A DNA stretch of 64,000 nt from Warburgia ugandensis (Eukaryota; Streptophyta; Magnoliopsida; Canellales; Canellaceae), in assembly GCA_035236585.1 (NCBI GenBank), contig CP141132.1, forward strand, positions 40,737,880-40,801,879. Direction: 5' to 3'. The translations under genes were made by a program, and so were the position numbers. Below, in pieces: positions 34,949 through 45,766 of this stretch; within the stretch, counting starts at the first letter, position 1, and every line of letters starts with the position of its first letter. Below the pieces are notes generated by a model, which ran no database searches, was not told where the DNA came from, and was given only the letters and a program-made list of their open reading frames with translations.

Positions 34949-37478
34949 TGTGATGACACAGGTTTTTATATGATGCAATTTTGATAAAAAGGCAAGATCT
35001 CTTGTTTTATAAGTATGAAATGCATGAAAATCTTTTTGTTTTAGAAAACAATCATTCATAAAAACCTCGAGTGTCAAAACACATTCTCAAATTCTTTAGC
35101 CATGGCTATGTTTTAAATCAACATTATTCCCAAGAAAGTGGTAGTCACAAATTTGACTACTAGAGAGTAACTATAATCAAGTAACATTGAAAGATAAGGT
35201 AAGGGTTTACTTACTTGCACTTAGTCTGGGTGTCTCCTAGCACAAGCGTTCCTTGCCCTTAAGTATTTACTTTGTGTCTGAAAAATGTTGAGGAATGGGT
35301 GAGTATATACTATACTTAGTAGGAGCCTATCACTACTAGTTTTATAATGCATGAGATGTATTAAAATCATATGCTTTTTCGAAACATGTGCGTGTCTGAA
35401 TACTCAAGTTCAATATTGATATAACAATCCGTTATCAAACTGAAATACTAACAATTTAAAGGATCACATAATCCAAAGTTGAATCCAACTCATGGATATC
35501 GAGTATGGTATGGTCGACCAACCTCATATCATGCCATATGCAATGCACATAAATCCATGAAACCATAGGGTCCCACTATGCCCATGACCTCACTACCGTG
35601 TGGTCCCCGGGTACCTAAGGACATAGGATCATATACCTCCACGGGGCATATGACACTTCGACCCAGTGCCGTGACACCAGTGGTAGCCCCCTGTACCACA
35701 TGCAGTCGAAGTAGGGACATGCCCTTTTTGGGTGTGGTACCCATCCACCTAATAGTGGTGGAGGCTGGGTGGTCAACCCATACCCCTCGGCATAGCACCC
35801 ACGAGCTTACTAGCCCAAATCATGTACGATCAAATAAGCCAAAAACCTCTTTTCAAAACCTATCCTCTTTGGGTCCCTCACAACTGCCTGGCCCTCGGCA
35901 CTCCAACGTCTTTTGGCAACCCTCAAGGACATGCAATCTTTACAAGAACTTAATGCTCATAGATCATGCAATGTATGCAATAGTTTGCAAAACATATCTA
36001 TGCATAATGTATATACAAAACATGTCTATGCATAAAGCATTTGTCACATGCATGCTAAACAAGTCATATACTTAAATCATGTATTTGCAAAACAATCATA
36101 GTTCTTTTAAAAGAATCTAGTAGCGATAGAGCACCTACCTGACTAGGTTGCACTAACCCGTTTGTCCTCGAATGCTCTTGAACATGGTTTGGGGAATCAA
36201 GGTTAGTTTGGCCTGTATTTTATGGGTTTTAGAGTGGTTGGTCTGATTACTTAGGTATTAAGGGTCCATCCCTATACCTATGGGTGTCCTAAGGTCCTAA
36301 TTGGGCCTTGGTATTATCAATTTTTCAAAGGTCTAGTTGCCACGCTCCACTATCCAATTATAAGGGTCATGCCCACCTTTGATTGGGCCTTGATTAAGGA
36401 TTTTATAGTTTGAATGTGTCCATGTCGTCGACACGGACACAACGCCTTTTGCGGCGCCTCAGTCGGAGCTCTAGATCTCAAGTTATAAGTGTTTTAGTGT
36501 TGCACGTACATAGGGTCTTAAGAGTGAAAAGGCGAAATGCTAGGGCGCTGCGCGTCTGCGTTATGCGCCCCGGCTTCCTTAAGAAATGAGAAAACCCACA
36601 ACGCTAGCACGCTGTGCGTCTATGGCGTGCGCCTCAGTGGGCGCGTCTGCCCGCGCCGGTTTTCCCACCCCTTTCTCTCTTTTGCGGACGTGCCTGTTGG
36701 TTTTTCTCAGATGCGATCGACGCATCATGTTTCGACTCAAACGTCTCGTCATCTGGGGGACCACGGCGTCCTCAGGGCACCCTGGTTTGACCCTGTCGAA
36801 CCAGTGCAGCCCAGGGAATGTCCCTGGGTCCTTGGTGAGTCTCCAGGGCTCCATTTTGCATGGTTTTTCATGCAAAAACCTAGGAAAATTGACCTTAGAA
36901 CTACTGTAAAGATGGGTTTTGAGGGATCTTAGGCATACCTGGCTCGTTGCTAGGTTTTTCTGTTTGTTTCCCCTCTAGGTCACTCCTCCACAATGGGTTT
37001 CCTTCAACCTTTTGGGCTGCCATTAGAGGTGCCCAAGAGCTCTATTTATAGAGCTATGAGAGGGTTCTGGAGGGGGCTCTCATCCCCTTTGAATGGTGGT
37101 GGAGAAACCTCCAGAATGGAGGTGATTTCTCCTCCAATCACTGCCGTTCTAGAACCCTCCAGGAGGTTGAAGATGAAGGGTGCTCGTATCAAAATGGACC
37201 CCTATGTTTTGCAGGCTAAATCCGTTTTTTGTAAAAATTACATTTTTGCCCCTAAACTTCAAAGGGCCATAACTTGCTCATTTTAACTCCGGTTTAGGTG
37301 ATTTTAGTCTTGTTGGATTCCTTTTTTTGAGACGCACCTAATGGTACCATCTTCAGGACCAAATTTCTAGGTTCAGTCAAGGTGAATAGTGAAATGACCA
37401 AAATGCCCTTATCTTAAAAAACTGATCTTTTCATTGCTTAACTTGGAATTTCAATATTACAAAATTGGAGTCATTACA
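34949..37478 (-). repeat. Array LTR2 (2530 bp, chimeric, with 56 bp deletion)
   Basis: The left part follows LTR4 (tgcactaacccgtttg, gattaaggatttta), the right part follows LTR1 (tttgaatgtg, gttttagtgttgcac). The switch lies between 36402 and 36412. It lacks 56 bp between two TTGAA repeats, like LTR4, and carries the cacaaatttgactac variant (about 35147-35161) also seen in LTR4. A GC-block deletion removes a few bases near 36651-36657 (tctgcccgcgcc). Confidence 0.92.
37043..37050 (-). promoter_or_regulatory. TATA box, LTR2
   Basis: TATAAATA on the minus strand, same context as in LTR1. Confidence 0.6.
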
Positions 37479-37491
37479 TTCTTACCCCCTT
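37479..37491 (-). other. Polypurine tract, internal 2
   Basis: AAGGGGGTAAGAA on the minus strand adjoining LTR2. Confidence 0.8.
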
Positions 37492-37529
37492 AGGGGAATT
37501 TTTCCCCCGAAATTCTACTATATATACAG

Positions 37530-37724
37530 TCAAAAGATCTCGGGGTACTTTTCTCGCATTTCTGACTCCGGTTCCCAAGTCTCTTCTTCCATGTGCGCAT
37601 TTCTCCACAAAACTTTGACTAAGGGTATGTCCTTGTTCCACAGCTTCTTACTCTTATGATTCTGAATCTCAACTGGTCTCGTCTCTAGCTTGAGATCTTC
37701 TGTCAACTCTATGGGTACCTTCAA
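37530..37724 (-). pseudogene. Chromovirus Pol tail with chromodomain-like end, internal 2
   Basis: Same 64-codon frame as in internal 1, identical in the translated protein. Out of frame with the upstream Gag. Confidence 0.8.
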
Positions 37725-37725
37725 C

Positions 37726-38754
37726 TACAGCGTTTGAAGCCTGGGCTTGACTGGAAGTGAGGGCAAAGACACGTCCTTGGCTTTTTGGAACTTGATCTCC
37801 TTTACGCTCTTCAACTTCCTTTTTAGAATAATCCCTAGTAAAATGTCCTGGTTCTCCACAAAGATAGCAAGTGATGTTGGAAATGGTACATGGTTTGCCT
37901 GAATGATATCTGTTACACTTAGGGCATGTCTTCCAGTCTGGTCTTTTTTCTTTGTTTTCAAACGACTTCTTGAAAGGTGGCCTGGGTTCGAAGGACTAAA
38001 ATGGTCTCTTTCCTTTATTTCCCATGGTGTTGATGTTCTTAGTTTCCTTTATTGCCTGGTTCCTTTGATAATCTTTTTCATATAGGGAGGCCATCTCTAC
38101 GGCCTTGGCTATTGTGGAAGGTTGGAAACCTAGAACTCTGTTCCTAAGTCTTGGTTTAAGCCCATCTACAAATCGTTTTGCCGCATCTTCCTCATCAGCA
38201 CAAGCACGTGGTGCAAATCTTCGGAGGCTAAAAAATCTATTTTCATATTGTTGGACAGTCATATTTCCTTGCTCTAAGTCAATAAATTCTTTTTCCTTCT
38301 GTTTCCTTACATGTTTAGGATAATATTTGTCGCTAAAGACCTTTTTAAATTCTTCCCATCCTATTGTTTCTTTCTTATCAAAATAAGTTCTTTCTGTTGT
38401 TTCCCACCAAAAGGTAGCCTCTTCCTTAAACACAACTTTTCTTTCTTCACCTATGTTCATGGCTTTAAATATCTTTTCAATATCAATTAACCATTTTTCA
38501 GCTGTAGATGCTTCATCTTCTCCTGTGAATGAGGGACCTAATTTCTGAAACCTTTCTAACTAAACCTCAGTCCTATCTATTGCTTTATCAGGGGAAGGAT
38601 CTCGGGTGGTGGGGGTTTGGCTTTGACTATTCATGTATTGTCCCATATTCTGTAAGAATTGTTGGAATAACTTAGCCATCTCGTTGCCCGACCTAGTGGA
38701 GTCCACTGGTGGGGCTTCAGGTCTTGGAGCATTGCTTCCTTTCTTCTTAGGCAT
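37726..38754 (-). pseudogene. Chromovirus gag, internal 2
   Basis: One frame from 38754 to the deletion junction, interrupted only by the two ambers shared with internals 1 and 3 (after RTEV and after GKRPF). The Gag core is open for 154 codons at 37996-38460, without the 1 bp deletion of internal 1. The second knuckle has the same Cys-to-Tyr change. If the ambers were read through, a Gag of about 340 residues would result; there is no evidence that this happens. Confidence 0.82.
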
Positions 38755-38880
38755 CTATAATCACAAGGTAATTCACCAAATCTCAGTTTGTGTTATCCTA
38801 TTACCCCTTACTCTTTCATGGATGAAACTTGATTATAAGTTATTCTCCTCATAACTGGGCTGTGAGTAACGTTAAACACT

Positions 38881-38890
38881 GCTCTGATAC
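38881..38890 (-). promoter_or_regulatory. Primer-binding site, initiator tRNA-Met type, internal 2
   Basis: GTATCAGAGC on the minus strand, as in internal 1. Confidence 0.75.
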
Positions 38891-38894
38891 TTCA

Positions 38895-41483
38895 TGTGAT
38901 GACCTGGGTTTTTATATGATGCAATTTTGATAAAAAGGCAAGATCTCTTGTTTTATAAGTATGAAATGCATGAAAATCTTTTTGTTTTAGAAAACAATCA
39001 TTCATAAAAACCTCGAGTGTCAAAACACATTCTCAAATTCTTTAGCCATGGCAATGTTTTAAATCAACATTATTCCCAAGAAAGTGGTAGTCACAGCCCC
39101 AGCTACTAGAGAGTAACTATAATCAAGTAACATTGAAAGATAAGGTAAGGGTTTACTTACTTGCACTTAGTCTGGGTGTCTCCTAGCACAAGCGTTCCTT
39201 GCCCTTAAGTATTTACTTTGTGTCTGAAAAATGTTGAGGAATGGGTGAGTATATACTATACTTAGTAGGAGCCTATCACTACTAGTTTTATAATGCATGA
39301 GATGTATTAAAATCATATGCTTTTTCGAAACATGTGCGTGTCTGAATACTCAAGTTCAATATTGATATAACAATCCGTTATCAAACTGAAATACTAACAA
39401 TTTAAAGGATCACATAATCCAAAGTTGAAAGTATCATATACATACATATCATAACATTATGATATGCATAAGATGCTTCATTGAATCCAACTCATGGATA
39501 TCGAGTATGGTATGGTCGACCAACCTCATATCATGCCATATGCAATGCACATAAATCCATGAAACCATAGGGTCCCACTATGCCCATGACCTCACTACCG
39601 TGTGGTCCCCGGGTACCTAAGGACATAGGATCATATACCTCCACGGGGCATATGACACTTCGACCCAGTGCCGTGACACCAGTGGTAGCCCCCTGTACCA
39701 CATGCAGTCGAAGTAGGGACATGCCCTTTTTGGGCGTGGTACCCATCCACCTAATAGTGGTGGAGGCTGGGTGGCCAACCCATACCCCTCGGCATAGCAC
39801 CCACGAGCTTACTAGCCCAAATCATGTACGATCAAATAAGCCAAAAACCTCTTTTCAAAACCTATCCTCTTTGGGTCCCTCACAACTGCCTGGCCCTCGG
39901 CACTCCAACGTCTTTTGGCAACCCTCAAGGACATGCAATCTTTACAAGAACTTAATGCTCATAGATCATGCAATGTATGCAATAGTTTGCAAAACATATC
40001 TATGCATAATGTATATACAAAACATGTCTATGCATAAAGCATTTGTCACATGCATGCTAAACAAGTCATATACTTAAATCATGTATTTGCAAAACAATCA
40101 TAGTTCTTTTAAAAGAATCTAGTAGCGATAGAGCACCTACCTGACTAGGTTGCACTAACCCGTTTGTCCTCGAATGCTCTTGAACATGGTTTGGGGAATC
40201 AAGGTTAGTTTGGCCTGTATTTTATGGGTTTTAGAGTGGTTGGTCTGATTACTTAGGTATTAAGGGTCCATCCCTATACCTATGGGTGTCCTAAGGTCCT
40301 AATTGGGCCTTGGTATTATCAATTTTTCAAAGGTCTAGTTGCCACGCTCCACTATCCAATTATAAGGGTCATGCCCACCTTTGATTGGGCCTTGATTAAG
40401 GATTTTATAGTTTGAATGTGTCCATGTCGTCGACACGGACACAACGCCTTTTGCGGCGCCTCAGTCGGAGCTCTAGATCTCAAGTTATAAGTGTTTTAGT
40501 GTTGCACGTACATAGGGTCTTAAGAGTGAAAAGGCGAAATGCTAGGGCGCTGCGCGTCTGCGTTATGCGCCCCGGCTTCCTTAAGAAATGAGAAAACCCA
40601 CATCGCTAGCACGCTGTGCGTCTATGGCGTGCGCCTCAGTGGGCGCGTCTGCAGACGCGCCGGGTTTTCCCACCCCTTTCTCTCTTTTGCGGACGTGCCT
40701 GTTGGTTTTTCTCAGATGCGATCGACGCATCATGTTTCGACTCAAACGTCTCGTCATCTGGGGGACCACGGCGTCCTCAGGGCACCCTGGTTTGACCCTG
40801 TCGAACCAGTGCAGCCCAGGGAATGTCCCTGGGTCCTTGGTGAGTCTCCAGGGCTCCATTTTGCATGGTTTTTCATGCAAAAACCTAGGAAAATTGACCT
40901 TAGAACTACTGTAAAGATGGGTTTTGAGGGATCTTAGGCATACCTGGCTCGTTGCTAGGTTTTTCTATTTGTTTCCCCTCTAGGTCACTCCTCCACAATG
41001 GGTTTCCTTCAACCTTTTGGGCTGCCATTAGAGGTGCCCAAGAGCTCTATTTATAGAGCTATGAGAGGGTTCTGGAGGGGGCTCTCATCCCCTTTGAATG
41101 GTGGTGGAGAAACCTCCAGAATGGAGGTGATTTCTCCTCCAATCATTGCCGTTCTAGAACCCTCTAGGAGGTTGAAGATGAAGGGTGCTCGTATCAAAAT
41201 GGACCCCTATGTTTTGCAGGCTAAATCCGTTTTTTGTAAAAATTACATTTTTGCCCCTGAACTTCAAAGGGCCATAACTTGCTCATTTTAACTCCGGTTT
41301 AGGTGATTTTAGTCTTGTTGGATTCCTTCTTTTGAGACGCACCTAATGGTACCATCTTCAGGACCAAATTTCTAGGTTCAGTCAAGGTGAATAGTGAAAT
41401 GACCAAAATGCCCTTATCTTCAAAAACTGATCTTTTCATTGCTTAACTTGGAATTTCAATATTACAAAATTGGAGTCATTATA
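38895..41483 (-). repeat. Array LTR3 (2589 bp, chimeric, without the 56 bp deletion)
   Basis: Same LTR4-to-LTR1 switch point as LTR2, but it keeps the 56 bp segment (39425-39480) and reads cacagccccagctac near 39092, so it groups with LTR1 at these sites. Its terminal CA is mutated (cattata at the right end). Confidence 0.92.
41048..41055 (-). promoter_or_regulatory. TATA box, LTR3
   Basis: TATAAATA on the minus strand, same context as in LTR1. Confidence 0.6.
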
Positions 41484-41496
41484 TTCTTACCCCCTT
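41484..41496 (-). other. Polypurine tract, internal 3
   Basis: AAGGGGGTAAGAA on the minus strand adjoining LTR3. Confidence 0.8.
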
Positions 41497-41533
41497 GGGG
41501 AATTTTGCCCCCGAAATTCTACTATATATACAG

Positions 41534-41728
41534 TCAAAAGATCTCGGGGTACTTTTCTCGCATTTCTAACTCCGGTTCCCAAGTCTCTTCTTCCATGTGC
41601 GCATTTCTCCACAAAACTTTGACTAAGGGTATGTCCTTGTTCCACAGCTTCTTACTCTTATGATTCTGAATCTCAACTGGTCTCGTCTCTAGCTTGAGAT
41701 CTTCTGTCAACTCTATGGGTACCTTCAA
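41534..41728 (-). pseudogene. Chromovirus Pol tail with chromodomain-like end, internal 3
   Basis: As in internals 1 and 2, with one visible protein difference (WEPELEM instead of WEPESEM). Confidence 0.8.
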
Positions 41729-41729
41729 C

Positions 41730-42758
41730 TACAGCGTTTGAAGCCTGGGCTTGACTGGAAGTGAGGGCAAAGACACGTCCTTGGCTTTTTGGAACTTGAT
41801 CTCCTTTACGCTCTTCAACTTCCTTTTTAGAATAATCCCTAGTAAAATGTCCTGGTTCTCCACAAAGATAGCAAGTGATGTTGGAAATGGTACATGGTTT
41901 GCCTGAATGATATCTGTTACACTTAGGGCATGTCTTCCAGTCTGGTCTTTTTTCTTTGTTTTCAAACGACTTCTTGAAAGGTGGCCTGGGTTCGAAGGAC
42001 TAAAATGGTCTCTTTCCTTTATTTCCCATGGTGTTGATGTTCTTAGTTTCCTTTATTGCCTGGTTCCTTTGATAATCTTTTTCATATAGGGAGGCCATCT
42101 CTACGGCCTTGGCTATTGTGGAAGGTTGGAAACCTAGGACTCTGTACCTAAGTCTTGGTTTAAGCCCATCTACAAATCGTTTTGCCGCATCTTCCTCATC
42201 AGCACAAGCACGTGGTGCAAATCTTCGGAGGCTAAAAAATCTATTTTCATATTGTTGGACAGTCATATTTCCTTGCTCTAAGTCAATAAATTCTTTTTCC
42301 TTCTGTTTCCTTACATGTTTAGGATAATATTTGTCGCTAAAGACCTTTTTAAATTCTTCCCATCCTATTGTTTCTTTCTTATCAAAATAAGTTCTTTCTG
42401 TTGTTTCCCACCAAAAGGTAGCCTCTTCCTTAAACACAACTTTTCTTTCTTCACCTATGTTCATGGCTTTAAATATCTTTTCAATATCAATTAACCATTT
42501 TTCAGCTGTACATGCTTCATCTTCTCCTGTGAATGAGGGACTTAATTTCTGAAACCTTTCTAACTAAACCTCAATCCTATCTATTGCTTTATCAGGGGAA
42601 GGATCTCGGGTGGTGGGGGTTTGGCTTTGACTATTCATGTATTGTCCCATATTCTGTAAGAATTGTTGGAATAACTTAGCCATCTCGTTGCCCGACCTAG
42701 TGGAGTCCACTGGTGGGGCTTCAGGTCTTGGAGCATTGCTTCCTTTCTTCTTAGGCAT
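41730..42758 (-). pseudogene. Chromovirus gag, internal 3
   Basis: Same structure, ambers and knuckle change as internal 2; core open for 154 codons (42000-42464). Differences include RLRYRVLGF for RLRNRVLGF and IDRIEV for IDRTEV in the N-terminal part. Confidence 0.82.
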
Positions 42759-42884
42759 CTATAATCACAAGGTAATTCACCAAATCTCAGTTTGTGTTAT
42801 CCTATTACCCCTTACTCTTTCATGGATGAAACTTGATTATAAGTTATTCTCCTCATAACTGGGCTGTGAGTAACGTTAAACACT

Positions 42885-42894
42885 GCTCTGATAC
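42885..42894 (-). promoter_or_regulatory. Primer-binding site, initiator tRNA-Met type, internal 3
   Basis: GTATCAGAGC on the minus strand next to LTR4, the original 5' LTR. Confidence 0.75.
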
Positions 42895-42898
42895 TTCA

Positions 42899-45430
42899 TG
42901 TGATGACCTGGGTTTTTATATGATGCAATTTTGATAAAAAGGCAAGATCTCTTGTTTTATAAGTATGAAATGCATGAAAATCTTTTTGTTTTAGAAAACA
43001 ATCATTCATAAAAACCTCGAGTGTCAAAACACATTCTCAAATTCTTTAGCCATGGCAATGTTTTAAATCAACATTATTCCCAAGAAAGTGGTAGTCACAA
43101 ATTTGACTACTAGAGAGTAACTATAATCAAGTAACATTGAAAGATAAGGTAAGGGTTTACTTACTTGCACTTAGTCTGGGTGTCTCCTAGCACAAGCGTT
43201 CCTTGCCCTTAAGTATTTACTTTGTGTCTGAAAAATGTTGAGGAATGGGTGAGTATATACTATACTTAGTAGGAGCCTATCACTACTAGTTTTATAATGC
43301 ATGAGATGTATTAAAATCATATGCTTTTTCGAAACATGTGCGTGTCTGAATACTCAAGTTCAATATTGATATAACAATCCGTTATCAAACTGAAATACTA
43401 ACAATTTAAAGGATCACATAATCCAAAGTTGAATCCAACTCATGGATATCGAGTATGGTATGGTCGACCAACCTCATATCATGCCATATGCAATGCACAT
43501 AAATCCATGAAACCATAGGGTCCCACTATGCCCATGACCTCACTACCGTGTGGTCCCCGGGTACCTAAGGACATAGGATCATATACCTCCACGGGGCATA
43601 TGACACTTCGACCCAGTGCCGTGACACCAGTGGTAGCCCCCTGTACCACATGCAGTCGAAGTAGGGACATGCCCTTTTTGGGCGTGGTACCCATCCACCT
43701 AATAGTGGTGGAGGCTGGGTGGCCAACCCATACCCCTCGGCATAGCACCCACGAGCTTACTAGCCCAAATCATGTACGATCAAATAAGCCAAAAACCTCT
43801 TTTCAAAACCTATCCTCTTTGGGTCCCTCACAACTGCCTGGCCCTCGGCACTCCAACGTCTTTTGGCAAACCTCAAGGACATGCAATCTTTACAAGAACT
43901 TAATGCTCATAGATCATGCAATGTATGCAATAGTTTGCAAAACATATCTATGCATAATGTATATACAAAACATGTCTATGCATAAAGCATTTGTCACATG
44001 CATGCTAAACAAGTCATATACTTAAATCATGTATTTGCAAAACAATCATAGTTCTTTTAAAAGAATCTAGTAGCGATAGAGCACCTACCTGACTAGGTTG
44101 CACTAACCCGTTTGTCCTCGAATGCTCTTGAACATGGTTTGGGGAATCAAGGTTAGTTTGGCCTGTATTTTATGGGTTTTAGAGTGGTTGGTCTGATTAC
44201 TTAGGTATTAAGGGTCCATCCCTATACCTATGGGTGTCCTAAGGTCCTAATTGGGCCTTGGTATTATCAATTTTTCAAAGGTCTAGTTGCCACGCTCCAC
44301 TATCCAATTATAAGGGTCATGCCCACCTTTGATTGGGCCTTGATTAAGGATTTTATAGTTTGGATGTGTCCATGTCGTCGACACGGACACAACGCCTTTT
44401 GCGGCGCCTCAGTCGGAGCTCTAGATCTCAAGTTATAAGCGTTTTAGTGTCGCACGTACATAGGGTCTTAAGAGTGAAAAGGCGAAATGCTAGGGCGCTG
44501 CGCGTCTGCGTCATGCACCCTGGCGTCCTTAAGAAACGAGATAACCCACATTGCTAGCACGCTGCGTGTCTATGGCGTGCGCCTCAGTTGGCGCGTCTGC
44601 AGACGCGCCGGGTTTTCCCACCCCTTTCTCTCTTTTGCGGACGTGCCCGTTGGTTTTTCTCAGATGCGATCGACTCATCATGTTTCAACTCAAACGTCTC
44701 GTCATCTGGGGGACCACGGCGTCCTTAGGACACCCTGGTTTGACCCTGTCGAACTAGTGCGGCCCAGGGAACGTCCTTGGGTCCTTGGTGAGTCTCCAGG
44801 GCTCCATTTTGCATGGTTTTCATGCAAAAACCTAGGGAAATTGATCTTAGAACTACTGTGAAGATGGGTTTTGAGGGATCTTGGGCATACCTGGCTCGTT
44901 GCTAGGTTTTTATCCTTGTTTTCCCTCTAGGTCACTCCTCCACAACGGGTTTTCTTCAACCTTTTGGGCTGCCATTAGAGGTGCCCAAGAGCTCTATTTA
45001 TAGAGCTATGAGAGGGTTCTGGAGCGGCCTCTCACCGCCTTTGAATGGTGGTGGAGAAACCTCCAGAATGGCGGTGATTTCTCCTCCAATCACCGCCATT
45101 CTAAAAGCCTCTTGGAGGTTGAAGATGAAGGCTGCCCATATCAAAACGAACACCTGTGTTTTGCAGGCTAAATCCGTTTTTTGTAAAAATTACATTTTTG
45201 CCCTTGAACTTCAAAGGGCCATAACTTGCTCATTTTAACTCCGTTTTAGGTGATTTTGGTCTTGTTGGATTCCTTTTTCCGAGATGCACCTCGTGGTACC
45301 ATTTTCAGGATCAAATTTCTGGGTTCAGTTCAGGTGAATAGTGAAATGACCAAAATGCCCTTATCTTCAAAAACTGATCTTTTCATTCCTTAACTTGGAA
45401 TTTCAATATTACAAAATTGGAGTCATTACA
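42899..45430 (-). repeat. Array LTR4 (original 5' LTR, 2532 bp)
   Basis: The left part is nearly identical to LTR2 including the 56 bp deletion. The right part (44360-45430) differs at many sites from LTR1-3 (tttggatgtg, gttttagtgtcgcac, cgtcatgcaccctgg), as expected of the outer end of the original 5' LTR. Confidence 0.92.
44995..45002 (-). promoter_or_regulatory. TATA box, LTR4
   Basis: TATAAATA on the minus strand. As the original 5' LTR, this would have driven the full-length transcript. Confidence 0.6.
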
Positions 45431-45604
45431 CTTCATACATAATGTAAGTAGAATTTTTATACAAGATAAAATTCCATTGAAAGAATATACTTTTATTAAA
45501 TTTTAGAATCCATCCAGTGGTTCACAGTACAGCCCGGTATTAATACAATACTTGTCCAAATTACATAATCCAAACTCCAAACCTCACCATATATGAAAAA
45601 CTCT

Positions 45605-45630
45605 CAATACAATACAATACAATACAATAC
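45605..45630. repeat. (CAATA)n pentanucleotide repeat
   Basis: About five units in giant LTR copy 2; copy 3 has only about two at the matching place (61519-61530). Confidence 0.85.
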
Positions 45631-45726
45631 TCTCAAATAAAATACATGTCTTCAAGGGGTATACCCTGATTGATTATTCTTTCAAGTCTTCTTAAGTCTT
45701 GAGCTCATAATTCTCCTTCTCTGTAT

Positions 45727-45766
45727 CTGAGATATTGTAAACATTGAAACATTTACAATATCTCAG
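45727..45766. other. Conserved hairpin, giant LTR copy 2
   Basis: CTGAGATATTGTAAA (45727-45741) pairs with TTTACAATATCTCAG (45752-45766); identical 15 bp stem to copy 1, different loop. Confidence 0.85.

Larger units (their letters stand above)
30946..45430 (-). mobile_element. Tandem array: four LTRs and three pol-deleted internal regions
   Basis: Order on the plus strand: LTR1 30946-33533, internal 1 33534-34948, LTR2 34949-37478, internal 2 37479-38894, LTR3 38895-41483, internal 3 41484-42898, LTR4 42899-45430. All lie on the minus strand, so LTR4 is the original 5' LTR and LTR1 the original 3' LTR. The only target duplication is cttca, at 30941-30945 and 45431-45435. The empty site is seen in giant LTR copy 3 near 61335 (cacttcatgcataac). 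So one insertion was later expanded by LTR recombination. The repeat period is about 3.95-4.0 kb, with a dimer period of 7949-7950 bp. Confidence 0.93.

Noticed and set aside
34945..34950. The bases cttca before each inner LTR equal the outer target duplication
   Set aside because: It could suggest a misplaced LTR edge, but the empty site near 61335 contains cttca on its own, and the right flank repeats it at 45431. The inner cttca belongs to the primer-site spacer; I treat the match as chance.
35578..36075. 165-codon plus-strand ORF, repeated at 39580-40077 and 43528-44025
   Set aside because: It lies wholly inside LTR sequence, on the strand opposite to the element, and is conserved only because the LTRs are recent duplicates. 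The matching segment in other LTRs (5320-5784, 17062-17358) is broken differently. No recognisable domain.
36537..36932. About 130-codon ORFs over the GC-rich LTR block (also 32589-32987, 40539-40937, 44487-44861)
   Set aside because: Overlapping ORFs on both strands in GC-rich DNA with few stop codons; lengths change with small indels between LTR copies. Not consistent with a gene.
30946..45430. Segmental duplication of a gene cluster as explanation of the 4 kb periodicity
   Set aside because: Each unit consists only of LTR and retroelement internal sequence with primer site and polypurine tract at the right places; there is no host gene.
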